Shown: positions 54,224 to 63,750, counted from the first letter of the stretch. The stretch is 64,000 nucleotides of DNA from an uncultured Mailhella sp. (GCF_944324995.1 NZ_CALUYL010000001.1:310001-374000), one strand, 5' to 3'. The notes: a model not told the origin generated them from the sequence alone. Numbers and translations are program-made.

Positions 54224-55930
54224 TTAGATGCTGGCGGTGATTTCCGGGAACACCTTGTAGAACATGATCCAGGCCATCAGCAGGGTCAGAGCCAGGTTGA
54301 AGGACTGACCGCAGACGTACAGGATGATGGGCTTGCCGCCCTTGAAGTAGCCGGCGAGTTCCTTGAAGTTGGTGGCCAGACCGATGGAGATGAAGGCCAG
54401 GGCGAAGAACCAGCCGCGCAGAGGCACGGTGATCTTGTTGGTGCCGTTGGAGATCAGGGCGTTGCCGAGATCAGCGCCGAGGTTGCCGGCGATGGTGGAC
54501 AGCACGATGGAGGCAGCGAGGAAGCCGATGACGAACTTGGGGAAGCGGTTCCAGATTTCCATGGGACCGACCTTCGTGCCTTCTTCATGGGCTTCGACCT
54601 TGGTGGCGAAGTAGATGGCCACGCAGAAGGCGCTCACGCCGATGAGCACGTTCTGGATCATCTTGATGGTAGCGGCGACCTGCAGAGCCTTGGGACCGAT
54701 GAAGGCGCCAGCGGCGGCCACGGAGCCCGTGGCGTCGATGGTACCGCCGATCCAGGCGCCGCCGAGCACTTCAGGCATGCCCACGGCCTTGATGAAGGCA
54801 GGCATGACGATCATCATGATGGCGGTGAACACCATGGAGAGGCCGACGGAGAGGGTCAGTTCTTCCTTCTTGGCGCGGCAGGCGGCGGCCACGGCGATGG
54901 CGGCGGAGGTGCCGCACACGGACATGTCGGCCGAAATGGTGATGTTCAGGGTCTTGGAGGGCATCTTCAGCACGGTCTGGCCGAAGATGTAGGTGGAGAT
55001 GAGCACGATGGGCGTCACCACCCAGGCCACGAAGATGCCGGGGATGCCGATGGCGAGAATCTTGTTGAAGAGCACTTCGGCGCCGAGCAGCACGAGGCCG
55101 GCCTTGATGAAGTATTCCACCTGCACGGCGGGCTTCATCCACTTGGGCGTGCCGATGGTGTTGGCCACCACCATACCGACGATGATGGACCAGATTTCGG
55201 CGTTGAGGCCGTAGGTGGCCGTGGGCTTGTAGCCGCCGAGGAAGTTAGCGAACACGCACAGCACATACACGCCGATGAAGCCGATGAAGTACTGAACGAC
55301 GTTGGCGCCCATGACGCCCATGCCGACGGCGGTGATCACGCCCAGGCTGATGCCGAGAATGATGAGGCCGGGAATGAGGTTGGTGTCGGAGCCGATCTTG
55401 GCCTTGGCCTTGGAAGCGGCGCTGTCGGCCTTCTGCCAGTCGGCGATGGCGGTTTCGGCGGCCTTGTTCAGGTCGGCGTTCTGGAAGGAGGCGGCGGAAG
55501 CGGCGTCCTGCGCGGCCTTGGCGACGGTGAGAGCTTCGGCGGCAGCCTTGGCGGCGGCTTCAGCGGCGGGCTTGGCCGATTCGTCCGCGTGCGTCACGAA
55601 GGAGTTCATCGGATTGCCGGACCACTTCGCGGGAGTCTTGAGGTAGCCGATGATGGTCTTGGCGGCGGGCAGCTTGTTGCCGGCCACGGCCTTCTTGCCG
55701 GCCTGGGCCTGAATCAGTTCGATGGTTTTGATGGGCTTGGCCTTCTCAGCGGCGATAACGGCGTCGTACTTGCTGAGCTGGGCTTCGATGTCGGCACGGC
55801 CGTTCATCATGATGAGACCGGAAATGATCAGGATGAAGAAACCGATCCAGATCGCCCAATAGTCTTCCTTCAGCCAGAGGTCAGACCATTTTGCACGGCC
55901 ATCGTCAACGACAATGTTCTCATTAGCCAT
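54224..55930 (-). CDS. YeiH-family putative sulfate exporter with N-terminal insertion
   Basis: A 568-residue membrane protein of the YeiH/UPF0324 family (core segments FLGGYKPTATYGLNAEIWSI, KAGLVLLGAEVLFNKI, ITISADMSVCGTSAAIAVAAACRAK, GTIDATGSVAAAGAFIGP). About 11 helices follow residue 180. Unlike the roughly 350-residue E. coli protein, it has an N-terminal helix (residues 25-45) and a 130-residue Ala/Lys-rich segment likely to be coiled coil (residues 50-180, AAAKAAAEALTVAKAAQDAA). The sulfate assignment of the family is a database convention, not proven. Its small neighbour and a palindrome at its promoter suggest a dedicated unit. Confidence 0.85.
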   Translation of the reverse strand: MANENIVVDDGRAKWSDLWLKEDYWAIWIGFFILIISGLIMMNGRADIEAQLSKYDAVIAAEKAKPIKTIELIQAQAGKKAVAGNKLPAAKTIIGYLKTPAKWSGNPMNSFVTHADESAKPAAEAAAKAAAEALTVAKAAQDAASAASFQNADLNKAAETAIADWQKADSAASKAKAKIGSDTNLIPGLIILGISLGVITAVGMGVMGANVVQYFIGFIGVYVLCVFANFLGGYKPTATYGLNAEIWSIIVGMVVANTIGTPKWMKPAVQVEYFIKAGLVLLGAEVLFNKILAIGIPGIFVAWVVTPIVLISTYIFGQTVLKMPSKTLNITISADMSVCGTSAAIAVAAACRAKKEELTLSVGLSMVFTAIMMIVMPAFIKAVGMPEVLGGAWIGGTIDATGSVAAAGAFIGPKALQVAATIKMIQNVLIGVSAFCVAIYFATKVEAHEEGTKVGPMEIWNRFPKFVIGFLAASIVLSTIAGNLGADLGNALISNGTNKITVPLRGWFFALAFISIGLATNFKELAGYFKGGKPIILYVCGQSFNLALTLLMAWIMFYKVFPEITASI

Positions 55931-55987
55931 AAAAAGTCCCCTGCTTAAAAAATTAGAAACAAACTCTCCTCAGGCCCATTTGTACCT

Positions 55988-56025
55988 TCAATAACAAACT
56001 CATGCCCCATTGACAAGTATTTGTC
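55988..56025 (-). promoter_or_regulatory. Promoter and operator of the YeiH-like gene
   Basis: On the minus strand TTGTCA (56016-56011), a 17-bp spacer and TATTGA (55993-55988). The palindrome GACAAGTATTTGTC (56012-56025) overlaps the -35 box, suggesting a repressor or activator site. Confidence 0.55.
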
Positions 56026-56091
56026 TGATAGTTGCCGCTTTTCGAGCAAAGAACTCATGCGCCCACCGGGCGTCTTCGTCACGAGTCCGAC

Positions 56092-56139
56092 ATAAAAAAA
56101 ACCGGCGACAAAGCCCTGTTATGCAGACTTTGCGCCGGC
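56092..56139 (-). terminator. Terminator after the TPR gene
   Basis: On the minus strand CCGGCGCAAAG pairs with CTTTGTCGCCGG (one bulged base) and is followed by eight T. A second small stem (GGCGGCAAGCCGCC) lies between it and the stop. Confidence 0.82.
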
Positions 56140-56172
56140 AGGAAGGCGGCTTGCCGCCCCGAAAAAAAATTG

Positions 56173-56832
56173 TTACGCAGTTTCGCCGGAAGCCTTTTCT
56201 TCGGCCTTGGCGCAGGCTTCCGTCAGCAGCTTCCAGTAGTCGTCGGCGACATCGTAACCGAATTCACACGCTTTTTCCGCGTATTCCTTGGCTTTTTCCA
56301 CTTCGCCGAGTTCAAAGCAGGCCAGCGAGAGGTTGTTCCACGCGGGAGCGAAGGACGGTTCCTGCTGAATGACCATGCGGCTCATTTCGGCGCTTTTTTC
56401 GTATTCGCCCTTCATGTACAGGGCGGAAGCGAAGGTGGCGCGGGCCTGCAGGTACTTGGGATCCCAGGTCAGGGCCTTGTGCAGGGCGGCAATGGCCTCG
56501 TCCACTTCGCCCTTCTGCAGATGCACGAAGCCGATGTTGCCCCAGGCGACAGGGAACTTGGCGCGGCACTGGGCCGCTTCCTTGTTGTACTGCATGCAGC
56601 CGTCGAGATCGCCGCGGCGCAGGCAGAGGCCGCCGAGCTGCACGAACGCTTCGGCCATGTGACCGGAGTTGCGAACGGCGTTCAGAAAGCATTCCTCAGC
56701 CTCGGCGTAGTCGCCGAGAGAGAGCATGGCCACCCCGAGATTGTAGTGGTGGATGGCGCACTTGGGATCTTTTTCGATTTCTGCCTGAAGATCGTGAATA
56801 TACTCGTGAATATCGGTATAACGGTCTTTCAT
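56173..56832 (-). CDS. Tetratricopeptide repeat protein
   Basis: A 219-residue protein made almost entirely of TPR units (about five), for example AIHHYNLGVAMLSLGDYAEAEECFLNA, VAWGNIGFVHLQKGEVDEAIAALHKA and PAWNNLSLACFELGEVEKAKEYAEKA. No signal peptide or membrane span, so it is a cytoplasmic scaffold. Its ATG overlaps the stop of the 134-residue protein by 4 bp, so it is the last of a three-gene translationally coupled cassette. Confidence 0.88.
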   Translation of the reverse strand: MKDRYTDIHEYIHDLQAEIEKDPKCAIHHYNLGVAMLSLGDYAEAEECFLNAVRNSGHMAEAFVQLGGLCLRRGDLDGCMQYNKEAAQCRAKFPVAWGNIGFVHLQKGEVDEAIAALHKALTWDPKYLQARATFASALYMKGEYEKSAEMSRMVIQQEPSFAPAWNNLSLACFELGEVEKAKEYAEKACEFGYDVADDYWKLLTEACAKAEEKASGETA

Positions 56833-57233
56833 TGAACGTGACCTTCCTTCTTTAGGAGTTCATGGTACCAGGCGGCGAATTCATAAGCGCCCAGGAACTT
56901 GTCCTGCTTGTTCACCACGCCGATGGCGGCTTCCATGGCGCCCTGAATGAACGCTTCGCTGGATTCTTCCGATTCGCCGGAGAGCTGCGCCTCACATTTC
57001 TTGGCGCGCATAAATTCCTTCATGAGCTGCTGCGCCGTGCGCTTGGTGACGTCGGTGCGAATTTCCACAGGATCGTTGGGCTCGGGGAAAGGATCCCACT
57101 TGTCGTAGCCTATGCGGTCGATGAACTTGCGCCGACGGGGCGAAATTCTCTCGTACAGATCGCGCTTGAGCTTTTCCTCTTCGGCGGTAAGCTCGCGGGG
57201 CTTTTCGCTGCGCAGAATGGAAGCAATGGACAT
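56829..57233 (-). CDS. Conserved-looking protein of unknown function
   Basis: A 134-residue soluble protein I do not recognise. It is charged and mostly helical (LTAEEEKLKRDLYERISPRRRKFIDRIGYDKWDPFPEP), with one cysteine and a C-terminal helical region. AAGGAG precedes its ATG, 2 bp after the stop of the Cys-cluster gene, and it overlaps the TPR gene by 4 bp. The tight coupling says that the three products act together. Confidence 0.75.
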   Translation of the reverse strand: MSIASILRSEKPRELTAEEEKLKRDLYERISPRRRKFIDRIGYDKWDPFPEPNDPVEIRTDVTKRTAQQLMKEFMRAKKCEAQLSGESEESSEAFIQGAMEAAIGVVNKQDKFLGAYEFAAWYHELLKKEGHVQ

Positions 57234-57235
57234 GG

Positions 57236-57907
57236 CTACTCCTTGGGAACGGGACCGACGCCGAGATAGGCGTCATCGTACTTGGTGATGAGCGCCATGG
57301 ACACCGGAACGTACACGCGGTGCAGTTCGCGGAAACGCGAGCCTATGGCCGCGCCGATGCGGCGGCTCATGTCGGCCAGACGATCCTGAATGCGGTCGAG
57401 GGCCACGGTGGGATAGGCCTGTCCTTTTTTGAAGCGGCATTCTCCGCACACATGCGCCTTGCCGTGTATGGAGGTGGGAATGCCGTAGAGCCGGCAGGTG
57501 ATGGGCCGGTGCTCATAAAGCAGGCAGGTGTCGTCGAGGCCGAGAAGAGGGCAGCGCACCCGTTCCCTGGCGGCTTCCACCATGATTTCCTCGTCGGACA
57601 TGCCCTGTCTGGCCTGCTGGAAATAGTGATGCTTCAGCCGGGCAAGCTGCCGGTCGGCGTCGCCCGCGGCCTGAAGCACGGCGGAACGACGAATGCCGAA
57701 GTCAAATTCCTTGTTGAACGCCCGGTTCAGCGCCATGGCCTCCACAAGGGAAAGATCGAAGGCCGCATGGCAGCAGCTGCTGCAGCCCGAGGCGCAGGCC
57801 ACCTCTTCAGGATACTGGTTCTTCACTCGCTCGAAAAGCTGATCGGCCTGCGCGGCAAGCTGATCATATTCCTGAAAAATAGCGTCCAATTCCGGGTTGG
57901 TCATCAT
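57236..57907 (-). CDS. YkgJ-family cysteine cluster protein
   Basis: A 223-residue protein with the YkgJ/Fli-type Fe or Zn cysteine cluster: CASGCSSCCHAAFDLSLVEA near residue 40, then RCPLLGLDDTCLLYEHRPITCRLYG and CGECRFKKG. The CPxL...C..Y..RP..CR.Y arrangement is the family hallmark. The metal is not established. It is the first gene of a three-gene overlapping cassette. The start at 57907 has GGGAA upstream; a frame extending to 57949 would enter the upstream terminator. Confidence 0.88.
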   Translation of the reverse strand: MMTNPELDAIFQEYDQLAAQADQLFERVKNQYPEEVACASGCSSCCHAAFDLSLVEAMALNRAFNKEFDFGIRRSAVLQAAGDADRQLARLKHHYFQQARQGMSDEEIMVEAARERVRCPLLGLDDTCLLYEHRPITCRLYGIPTSIHGKAHVCGECRFKKGQAYPTVALDRIQDRLADMSRRIGAAIGSRFRELHRVYVPVSMALITKYDDAYLGVGPVPKE

Positions 57908-57928
57908 AGTTCCCACTGAAAAACGGTT

Positions 57929-57963
57929 AAAAAACCGCCGGATGAGCAACGCCCATCCGGCGG
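57929..57963 (-). terminator. Terminator between the ferredoxin and YkgJ genes
   Basis: CCGCCGGATG (57935-57944) pairs perfectly with CATCCGGCGG (57954-57963); on the minus strand six T follow. Further stems (CCGCTGC/GCAGCGG and GGATGA/TCATCC) lie between it and the ferredoxin stop. Confidence 0.85.
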
Positions 57964-58100
57964 CAACAGGCTCACATGGGCCGCTGCAGGGCAGCGGTTC
58001 AGTCAGCGTTGCGGATGACTCCGATCATCCGCCGGCCTTCGGCGCAAGCGCGTCGGGCCCGGACGGCCTGAGCCGCCCTCGCCGAGGAATTCCTCAGGCG

Positions 58101-58289
58101 TTAGTCTTCTTCGATGGTGATGGCGTCGTGTTCGCAAACGCCGGTGCAGGATTCGCAGCCAAGGCATTCTTCAGCGTTCACGGGATCGCTCTTGCCGTCG
58201 TGCATTTCCCAGACGGAAACGGGGCAGATGTCCACGCACTGGCCGCAGCCGACGCACTTGTCCGCATCAAAAGTAATCTTGTAGCCCAT
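58101..58289 (-). CDS. 2x[4Fe-4S] ferredoxin
   Basis: A 62-residue ferredoxin with two clusters, CVGCGQCVDICPVSVWE and CLGCESCTGVCEHDAI. The second cluster ends CEHDAI instead of the usual CP. It is an acidic low-potential electron carrier in the cytoplasm. The ATG at 58289 has GGAGG upstream; the longer open frame has no support. It stands alone, downstream of thrC by 153 bp on the same strand. Confidence 0.93.
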   Translation of the reverse strand: MGYKITFDADKCVGCGQCVDICPVSVWEMHDGKSDPVNAEECLGCESCTGVCEHDAITIEED

Positions 58290-58442
58290 AACAGCCTCCA
58301 GTGTTCGGCCGAACAAGGTTCGGCGCAAGTTAATAATTCCGAGTTGAGCGGATACGCCGTCCGGAGTATCCGATGCATGAGGGATAGCCTGTGCGACACA
58401 CGCTGTCAAGCGGCATCTCCTCAAAACGCCGGGTCTTCCGGC

Positions 58443-59882
58443 TCATTCCGCGGCCTTGAGTCCGGCGGCCTTCGCCACCGCCAGCGCCGCGGCTCTGGTG
58501 AACTCTCCGGCGGGCAGCGCGGCGCGCTCTTCGGCCGTGAGCAGCAGCTTCGGATGATTCACGAGTTCCGGCCGGGCCTTCACGCCGTATTCGGCGGGGA
58601 AGGAATCTTCAAAATACATGTTCTGGAATCCGGCGAACTTCAGGGCGTGGGCCGTGGAGTCGAGCACGCAGAATTCGTTCCCGCCGAGCAGGCCGAGTTC
58701 CTGCGCCTTCAGCATGCCGGCAAAGCTCTCGCCGCCCTGCGTGCAGGCGATGTGACCGTGACGGTTGGCCAGAATCATGGAGTCCATGATGGCCTGTTCG
58801 GTCACCTGCACCACGTCGAAGCGGCCGCCGAGCGCCTCGAACTTCTCCACGAGATTGCGCACCCGGGGGAAAGACACCGGATTGCCTATCATGGCGGCCT
58901 GCGCCACGCTGGGCTGCACCGTCACGGCATGGTATTCGCGCTTTTCCCTAGGCTGGCTGTAGTATCTCCACACCGGATCGGCGTGTTCGGACTGCACGCC
59001 CACAATGTGCGGAAGTTCTTCAATGATGCCGAGGCGGTACATCTTGAGGCAGGCGGAAATCATGGACGTGATGTTGCCCGCGTTGCCTATGGGCATGAAG
59101 AGCGCCTTGTCCTTCATGTTCCAGGCGTACCACTGAGCCACTTCGTAGGCGTAGGATTCCTGACCAAGCACGCGCCAGCTGTTCTTGGAATTGAGAAGGG
59201 CCACGCGGTAGTGTTCGGCGAGGTATTCGACCACCTTCATGCAGTCGTCGAACACGCCGGGCACTTCCAGCACCTGCGCGCCGGAGCCGAGCGGCTGGGA
59301 AAGCTGGGCGGGGGTCACCTTGCCGTGGGGCAGCAGCACCACGGTGCGGATGGGCGCGCCCACATAGGCCCCGTACATGGCCGCCGCGGCCGAGGTGTCG
59401 CCCGTGGAGGCGCAGATGGTGAGCACTTCCTTCCAGCCGTTTCTGCGCACGAGCGACTTGAGATAGCTGTACGCGCCGGCCATGCCGCGGTCCTTGAACG
59501 AGGCGCTGGGATTCATGCCGTCGTTCTTGTAGGCGAAGCGGCGTCCCACCTTTGCCTGAAGCTCCGCCGACGCCTCGACGATGGGCGTGTCGCCTTCGCC
59601 GAGATACACGATGTCTTCTTCTTCCAGCACGGGAGCCATGAGCTCGTAGAAGCGGAACACGCCGCGCAGGGCCGTGGTTCGGGTGGCGCGGCGGGCGTCG
59701 AACAGATCGCGCCAGTACTGCGCGCCCTTTGCCTTCATGTCGTCGAAGTCGAGATCCTCAAGAAGAAGGACTCCTCCGCAGTCGGGGCAGGTGTAGAGCA
59801 GGGCGTCCACCGGATGGCGATGGCCGCAGTTCATGCATACGTATTCCATGCGCGCGCGGCGCGTGGGGAAATCCTGTGACAT
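58443..59882 (-). CDS. thrC: Threonine synthase
   Basis: A 479-residue PLP enzyme that converts O-phosphohomoserine to threonine. An N-terminal zinc-ribbon-like segment (YVCMNCGHRHP and YTCPDCGG) is followed by the PLP domain: NPSASFKDRGMAGAYS carries the Schiff-base lysine, and MPIGNAGNITSMISA is the phosphate-binding loop. The C-terminal part is full length. AGGAG precedes the ATG at 59882. asd for the same pathway lies 2 kb away on the other strand. Confidence 0.95.
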   Translation of the reverse strand: MSQDFPTRRARMEYVCMNCGHRHPVDALLYTCPDCGGVLLLEDLDFDDMKAKGAQYWRDLFDARRATRTTALRGVFRFYELMAPVLEEEDIVYLGEGDTPIVEASAELQAKVGRRFAYKNDGMNPSASFKDRGMAGAYSYLKSLVRRNGWKEVLTICASTGDTSAAAAMYGAYVGAPIRTVVLLPHGKVTPAQLSQPLGSGAQVLEVPGVFDDCMKVVEYLAEHYRVALLNSKNSWRVLGQESYAYEVAQWYAWNMKDKALFMPIGNAGNITSMISACLKMYRLGIIEELPHIVGVQSEHADPVWRYYSQPREKREYHAVTVQPSVAQAAMIGNPVSFPRVRNLVEKFEALGGRFDVVQVTEQAIMDSMILANRHGHIACTQGGESFAGMLKAQELGLLGGNEFCVLDSTAHALKFAGFQNMYFEDSFPAEYGVKARPELVNHPKLLLTAEERAALPAGEFTRAAALAVAKAAGLKAAE

Positions 59883-59985
59883 ATCATACTCCTGAGTGAT
59901 GGTCGAATCTGAGGCGCAAGCATAGAATGTTTGCCGCCCGGCCGCAACAACTTCCGGGCCGGACGACAAAAAACGACGCGTCCGG

Positions 59986-60777
59986 TTAGATCCGGCGCAC
60001 CGGCACGCCGGCCTTTTCCATATAGTCCTTCAGTTCGGCGATGGTGTACTGGCCGTAATGAACAATGGAGGCCACGAGCGCCGCGGAAGCGCCGCCGCGG
60101 GTGACGGCGTCCACGAGATGCTGCGGAGCGCCCGCGCCGCCGGAAGCGATGACGGGAATGGTCACGGCGTCGCAGATTTTGCGGGTCAGGTTGAGCTCGT
60201 AGCCGTCGAGGGTGCCGTCGGCGTCGATGGAGTTCACGCACAGCTCGCCCGCGCCGAGCTCTTCGCAGCGGCGCGCCCAGGCTATGGCGTCGATCCCCAT
60301 GGGCTTGCGGCCGCCGTGAATGACGATTTCATAGCCGGAAGGGCAGGCTTCGCTCACGGGAACCTGCTTCACGTCCATGCCCACCACCACGGCCTGCGAA
60401 CCGAAGGCGTCGGCGCCGCGGCTGATGAGGTAGGGATCCTTCACGGCCGCCGAGTTCACGGACACCTTTTCCGCGCCTGCGAGCAGCACGGCGCGCATGT
60501 CCTCCACGGAAGCGATGCCGCCGCCCACGGAAAACGGAATGAAAATGTTGCTCGCCACCTTTTCTACCACGTCGAGAAAGATGCCGCGCGCCTCGCAGGA
60601 GGCCGTAATGTCGTAGAAGACTATTTCGTCCGCGCCTTCCTCATAGTAGCGGCGGGCGGTTTCCACCGGATCGCCGATGTCCACGTTGCCCGCAAACTTG
60701 ACGCCCTTGGTGAGGCGTCCGTTGCGCACGTCGAGGCAGGGAATGAGTCGTTTGCTCAGATGGCTGATTTCAGACAC
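59986..60777 (-). CDS. hisF: Imidazole glycerol phosphate synthase, cyclase subunit
   Basis: A 263-residue TIM barrel. [19 protein letters not shown] at the N-terminus carries the first catalytic aspartate, [10 protein letters not shown] and [12 protein letters not shown] are phosphate-loop regions, and [15 protein letters not shown] holds the second catalytic aspartate. It closes the imidazole ring using ammonia from HisH. The gene overlaps hisH by 8 bp. Confidence 0.97.
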   Translation of the reverse strand: MSEISHLSKRLIPCLDVRNGRLTKGVKFAGNVDIGDPVETARRYYEEGADEIVFYDITASCEARGIFLDVVEKVASNIFIPFSVGGGIASVEDMRAVLLAGAEKVSVNSAAVKDPYLISRGADAFGSQAVVVGMDVKQVPVSEACPSGYEIVIHGGRKPMGIDAIAWARRCEELGAGELCVNSIDADGTLDGYELNLTRKICDAVTIPVIASGGAGAPQHLVDAVTRGGASAALVASIVHYGQYTIAELKDYMEKAGVPVRRI

Positions 60778-61405
60778 GGGCGGCCTCCTGACAATAGCGA
60801 TAGAAGTTCGTCAGCAGCGCAAGCCCGGGGCGGCCGCTCTTTTCGGGGTGGAACTGCACGGCCCACAGGCCCGGACGTCCGTACATGGCCGTGAACTCCA
60901 CGCCGTAGCGGCACGTGGCAATGACGAGCTCCGGCGCGGGAACGGTGTAGTAGCTGTGAACGAAATAGAAACGGGCGTCGGGAGACACGCCTTCCAGAAG
61001 CCGCGAGGGACGGCGCACCTCAAGGGTGTTCCAGCCCATGTGCGGAATGCGGATGGGTTCCCCGCCGTCGCGCCATTCCGGCTGGAAGCGACGGCATTCG
61101 CCGGGCACGATGCCGAGCGTTTCGGCGTTGTTTTCCTCGCTGCGTTCGAGCAGAATCTGGCAGCCGAGGCAGATGCCGAGCAGGGGCTTGCCTTTGGCGA
61201 CCACCTCGCGCAGCACCTTGTCCATGCCCGTGGAGACGAGCTGATTCATGGCCTGACCGGCCGCGCCCACGCCGGGAAAGATCACGCCTTCCGCGGCAAG
61301 AATGACCGAAGGATCGGACGTAATTTCGGCGGGTATGTCCAGAGAACGCAGCGCCCTCAGAACGCTGGTCTGGTTCCCCGCCTTGTAATCGAGAATGGCA
61401 AGCAT
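60770..61405 (-). CDS. hisH: Imidazole glycerol phosphate synthase, glutaminase subunit
   Basis: A 211-residue class I glutamine amidotransferase: the nucleophile cysteine is in [13 protein letters not shown], and the His-Glu pair is in [10 protein letters not shown]. The oxyanion segment is [10 protein letters not shown]. It feeds ammonia to HisF. The start at 61405 is set by homology ([11 protein letters not shown]). Only a weak AGG precedes it, and the lipoprotein gene lies 38 bp upstream, so read-through from there is possible. Confidence 0.96.
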   Translation of the reverse strand: MLAILDYKAGNQTSVLRALRSLDIPAEITSDPSVILAAEGVIFPGVGAAGQAMNQLVSTGMDKVLREVVAKGKPLLGICLGCQILLERSEENNAETLGIVPGECRRFQPEWRDGGEPIRIPHMGWNTLEVRRPSRLLEGVSPDARFYFVHSYYTVPAPELVIATCRYGVEFTAMYGRPGLWAVQFHPEKSGRPGLALLTNFYRYCQEAARV

Positions 61406-61443
61406 CGGGATGACCTGTGTTGTAAATGAACCGCTCCGGAGAG

Positions 61444-61623
61444 CTAGAAACTGATGCCGGTACGGGTCCGGCTCGACATGTGGGAAGGCGAACTTCCCGT
61501 TCTGAACACCGTGGTGATATCGCCATCGACCTTGACGCTGTCGAAGGTGTCTTCCTGCATGCAGCCCGTCAGAAAGAGCGTCGTCAGCATCAAAAGAGCG
61601 AGCGGCACAAGAAACGTTTTCAT
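61444..61623 (-). CDS. Small lipoprotein
   Basis: A 59-residue protein with a type II signal peptide: a charged start ([13 protein letters not shown]), a hydrophobic core and the lipobox LTGC, so Cys21 would be lipidated. The mature part ([19 protein letters not shown]) is short and polar. AGGAGG lies upstream at good spacing. It looks like the small lipoproteins that precede amino acid genes in many proteobacteria, but I do not recognise a family. Confidence 0.72.
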   Translation of the reverse strand: MKTFLVPLALLMLTTLFLTGCMQEDTFDSVKVDGDITTVFRTGSSPSHMSSRTRTGISF

Positions 61624-61860
61624 GTCGCATCCTCCTGCGGTCATCATAACCAAGACGTAAAACAGCGCAAGCCCTTCCCCAGCGGCGGAACAAAAAAGAA
61701 GTCGTATTTTCAATACACTGATTTTATTGGTATTATTTTGTAAGATTAAAGAAAAAGCACGCATGACTTGACAGTTCTTCATCTCGGGTGCAAACATGCG
61801 TTTTACAATAATGAAAAACTTGCCCCTTATGCAGGTTTTGCAACAGGAGAATTGCCCGCC

Positions 61861-62901
61861 ATGAAGAAGTCCCTGAACGTTGCTGTGTGCGGCGCTACCG
61901 GCGCCGTCGGCCGCGAAATGCTTAAAACCCTTGCCGAACGCCATTTTCCCTGCGCTTCCATCACCGCTCTCGCCTCCGCCCGTTCCGCCGGAACCCGCGT
62001 TCCCTTCGGAGACGACGAAATTACGGTCAAGGAACTGACGAAGGACTCCTTCAAGGGCATTGATCTGGCCATCTTTTCCGCCGGCGGCAGCGTATCCACC
62101 GAATTTGCGCCCTATGCCGTGGCTTCCGGCTGCGTGGTGGTGGACAATTCCAGCGCCTGGCGCATGGACGAACGCTGCCCCCTCGTCATTCCCGAAGTGA
62201 ACCCCGACGATCTGGAAAAGCACAACGGCATCATCGCCAACCCCAACTGCTCCACCATTCAGATGCTGGTGGCCCTCAAGCCCCTGCACGACGCTGCCAA
62301 GATCAAGCGCATCATCGTGACCACCATGCAGGCCGTGAGCGGCACGGGCAAGAAGGGCATCGACGAACTCGAAACCCAGGTGCGCCGCCTCTTCAACATG
62401 CAGGACGTCGAACCCAAGGCCTACCCCCATCAGATCGCCTTCAACTGCCTGCCCCACATCGACGTCTTCCAGGCCAACGACTACACCAAGGAAGAAATGA
62501 AGATGGTGAACGAAACGCACAAGATGCTCGATCCGAACATCCGCGTCACCGCCACGTGCGTCCGCGTTCCCGTGTTCTACGGCCATTCCGAATCCGTGAA
62601 CATTGAAACGGAAAAGAAGCTCACCGCCGCCGAAGCCCGTGTCATTCTTTCCCAGGCTCCCGGCGTGCAGGTGGTGGACAACCCCCGCGCCAATCTCTAT
62701 CCGCTCGCCATCGACGCCGCCGGCGAAGACGACGTGTTCGTGGGCCGCATTCGTGAAGACGAAAGCTGCGACAACTCCCTGAACATGTGGATCGTGGCCG
62801 ACAACGTGCGCAAGGGCGCGGCCCTCAACGCCGTGCAGATCGGCGAAGAACTGCTCAAGCGCGACCTCGTTTCCGTGGTCAATCCCAAGATGTTCCTGTA
62901 G
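61861..62901 (+). CDS. asd: Aspartate-semialdehyde dehydrogenase
   Basis: A 346-residue NADP-dependent dehydrogenase at the branch to lysine, threonine and methionine. VAVCGATGAVGREML is the dinucleotide loop, NPNCSTIQMLVALKPL carries the catalytic cysteine, and VSGTGKKGIDEL and RVPVFYGHSESVNIE are conserved substrate segments. AGGAG precedes the ATG at 61861; an in-frame ATG at 61764-61768 lacks one. It is divergent from the lipoprotein gene. Confidence 0.96.
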   Translation: MKKSLNVAVCGATGAVGREMLKTLAERHFPCASITALASARSAGTRVPFGDDEITVKELTKDSFKGIDLAIFSAGGSVSTEFAPYAVASGCVVVDNSSAWRMDERCPLVIPEVNPDDLEKHNGIIANPNCSTIQMLVALKPLHDAAKIKRIIVTTMQAVSGTGKKGIDELETQVRRLFNMQDVEPKAYPHQIAFNCLPHIDVFQANDYTKEEMKMVNETHKMLDPNIRVTATCVRVPVFYGHSESVNIETEKKLTAAEARVILSQAPGVQVVDNPRANLYPLAIDAAGEDDVFVGRIREDESCDNSLNMWIVADNVRKGAALNAVQIGEELLKRDLVSVVNPKMFL

Positions 62902-62920
62902 TCCTCCAACCGACAGGAAA

Positions 62921-62960
62921 AAGGCCGCCGTTCCCGCAAAGGACGGCGGCCTTCTTTTTT
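62921..62960 (+). terminator. Terminator after asd
   Basis: AAGGCCGCCGT (62921-62931) pairs perfectly with ACGGCGGCCTT (62943-62953), followed by CTTTTTT. Confidence 0.9.
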
Positions 62961-63686
62961 GCCCTCGCGCAGAGCCGATGTTCCGACAGGCCATCCGCAC
63001 CGGGAGGGAAATCTGTGCCGAACCGGAGGGGAAAACGGCTCCCAAAGGGGAAAAGCGCGCCGGGAGGGACCATCGCCGACGGGCGCGGCCGCAAACGGCG
63101 AAGTCGCCATCCACGCCGAGGAAAAGATGAGCCCAAGAAAGAGGTTCGGATGCGCGGAAGAGCCCCGGAGTCGAGAGAGTCGGGGATGGAGACGGGAGAC
63201 ATCTCCCAGAGGCGCGTGAGGTGTCTAAGGGCAGGAAGCCGAAAGGGCAAGAGGCGAAGAGAGGCGCGAGGATAAGGAAGGAGGGAACGCCCGGAAGGAC
63301 GTGACGTTGAAAAGGTCTTGCGCCGCAAGCAAGCGCCGCTGATCTCCGCATCCGGCGCTTCCGCCAGTGAAGACCGCATGTTTCCGCCCTGCGTGCTCAC
63401 GCGCAAATCCGCATCCGATGCCCGCGCAGGAGAGCGCCTTCGGCTCGTTTGTGCGTCGTTCCGCGAAAGCACGCCTTCGCACGGCAGATTCCCTTTCGCG
63501 GCCAGCGGCACACGCCGTCACGTTCAAGCCCTTCCGCACACAGTGTTCCGAGCATGCGATCGCGCCGCACAGATGTCGCTCGAAAGACGCCGCCCGGATG
63601 GCTCTCGAAAACCGTTGCTCCGCCGCGCGCCGGCGGCAACCCGCCGTCGACAACGCTCCGCTTTTCCGCGCGCCCCCGCACAGACG
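62961..63686. other. Gene-free convergent spacer
   Basis: About 725 bp between the asd and hisG terminators. The left half is purine-rich on the plus strand; a hairpin AAGCGCCG / CGGCGCTT lies near 63328-63360. Frames are Arg-rich with no recognised product. Confidence 0.45.
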
Positions 63687-63719
63687 AAAAAGCCGGAAGC
63701 AACCATCGTCGCTTCCGGC
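63687..63719 (-). terminator. Terminator of hisG
   Basis: GCCGGAAGC (63692-63700) pairs with GCTTCCGGC (63711-63719); on the minus strand a short T-run follows. Confidence 0.85.
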
Positions 63720-63750
63720 CGTTCATCGTTGTCGGGACAACGTCAGAAAA

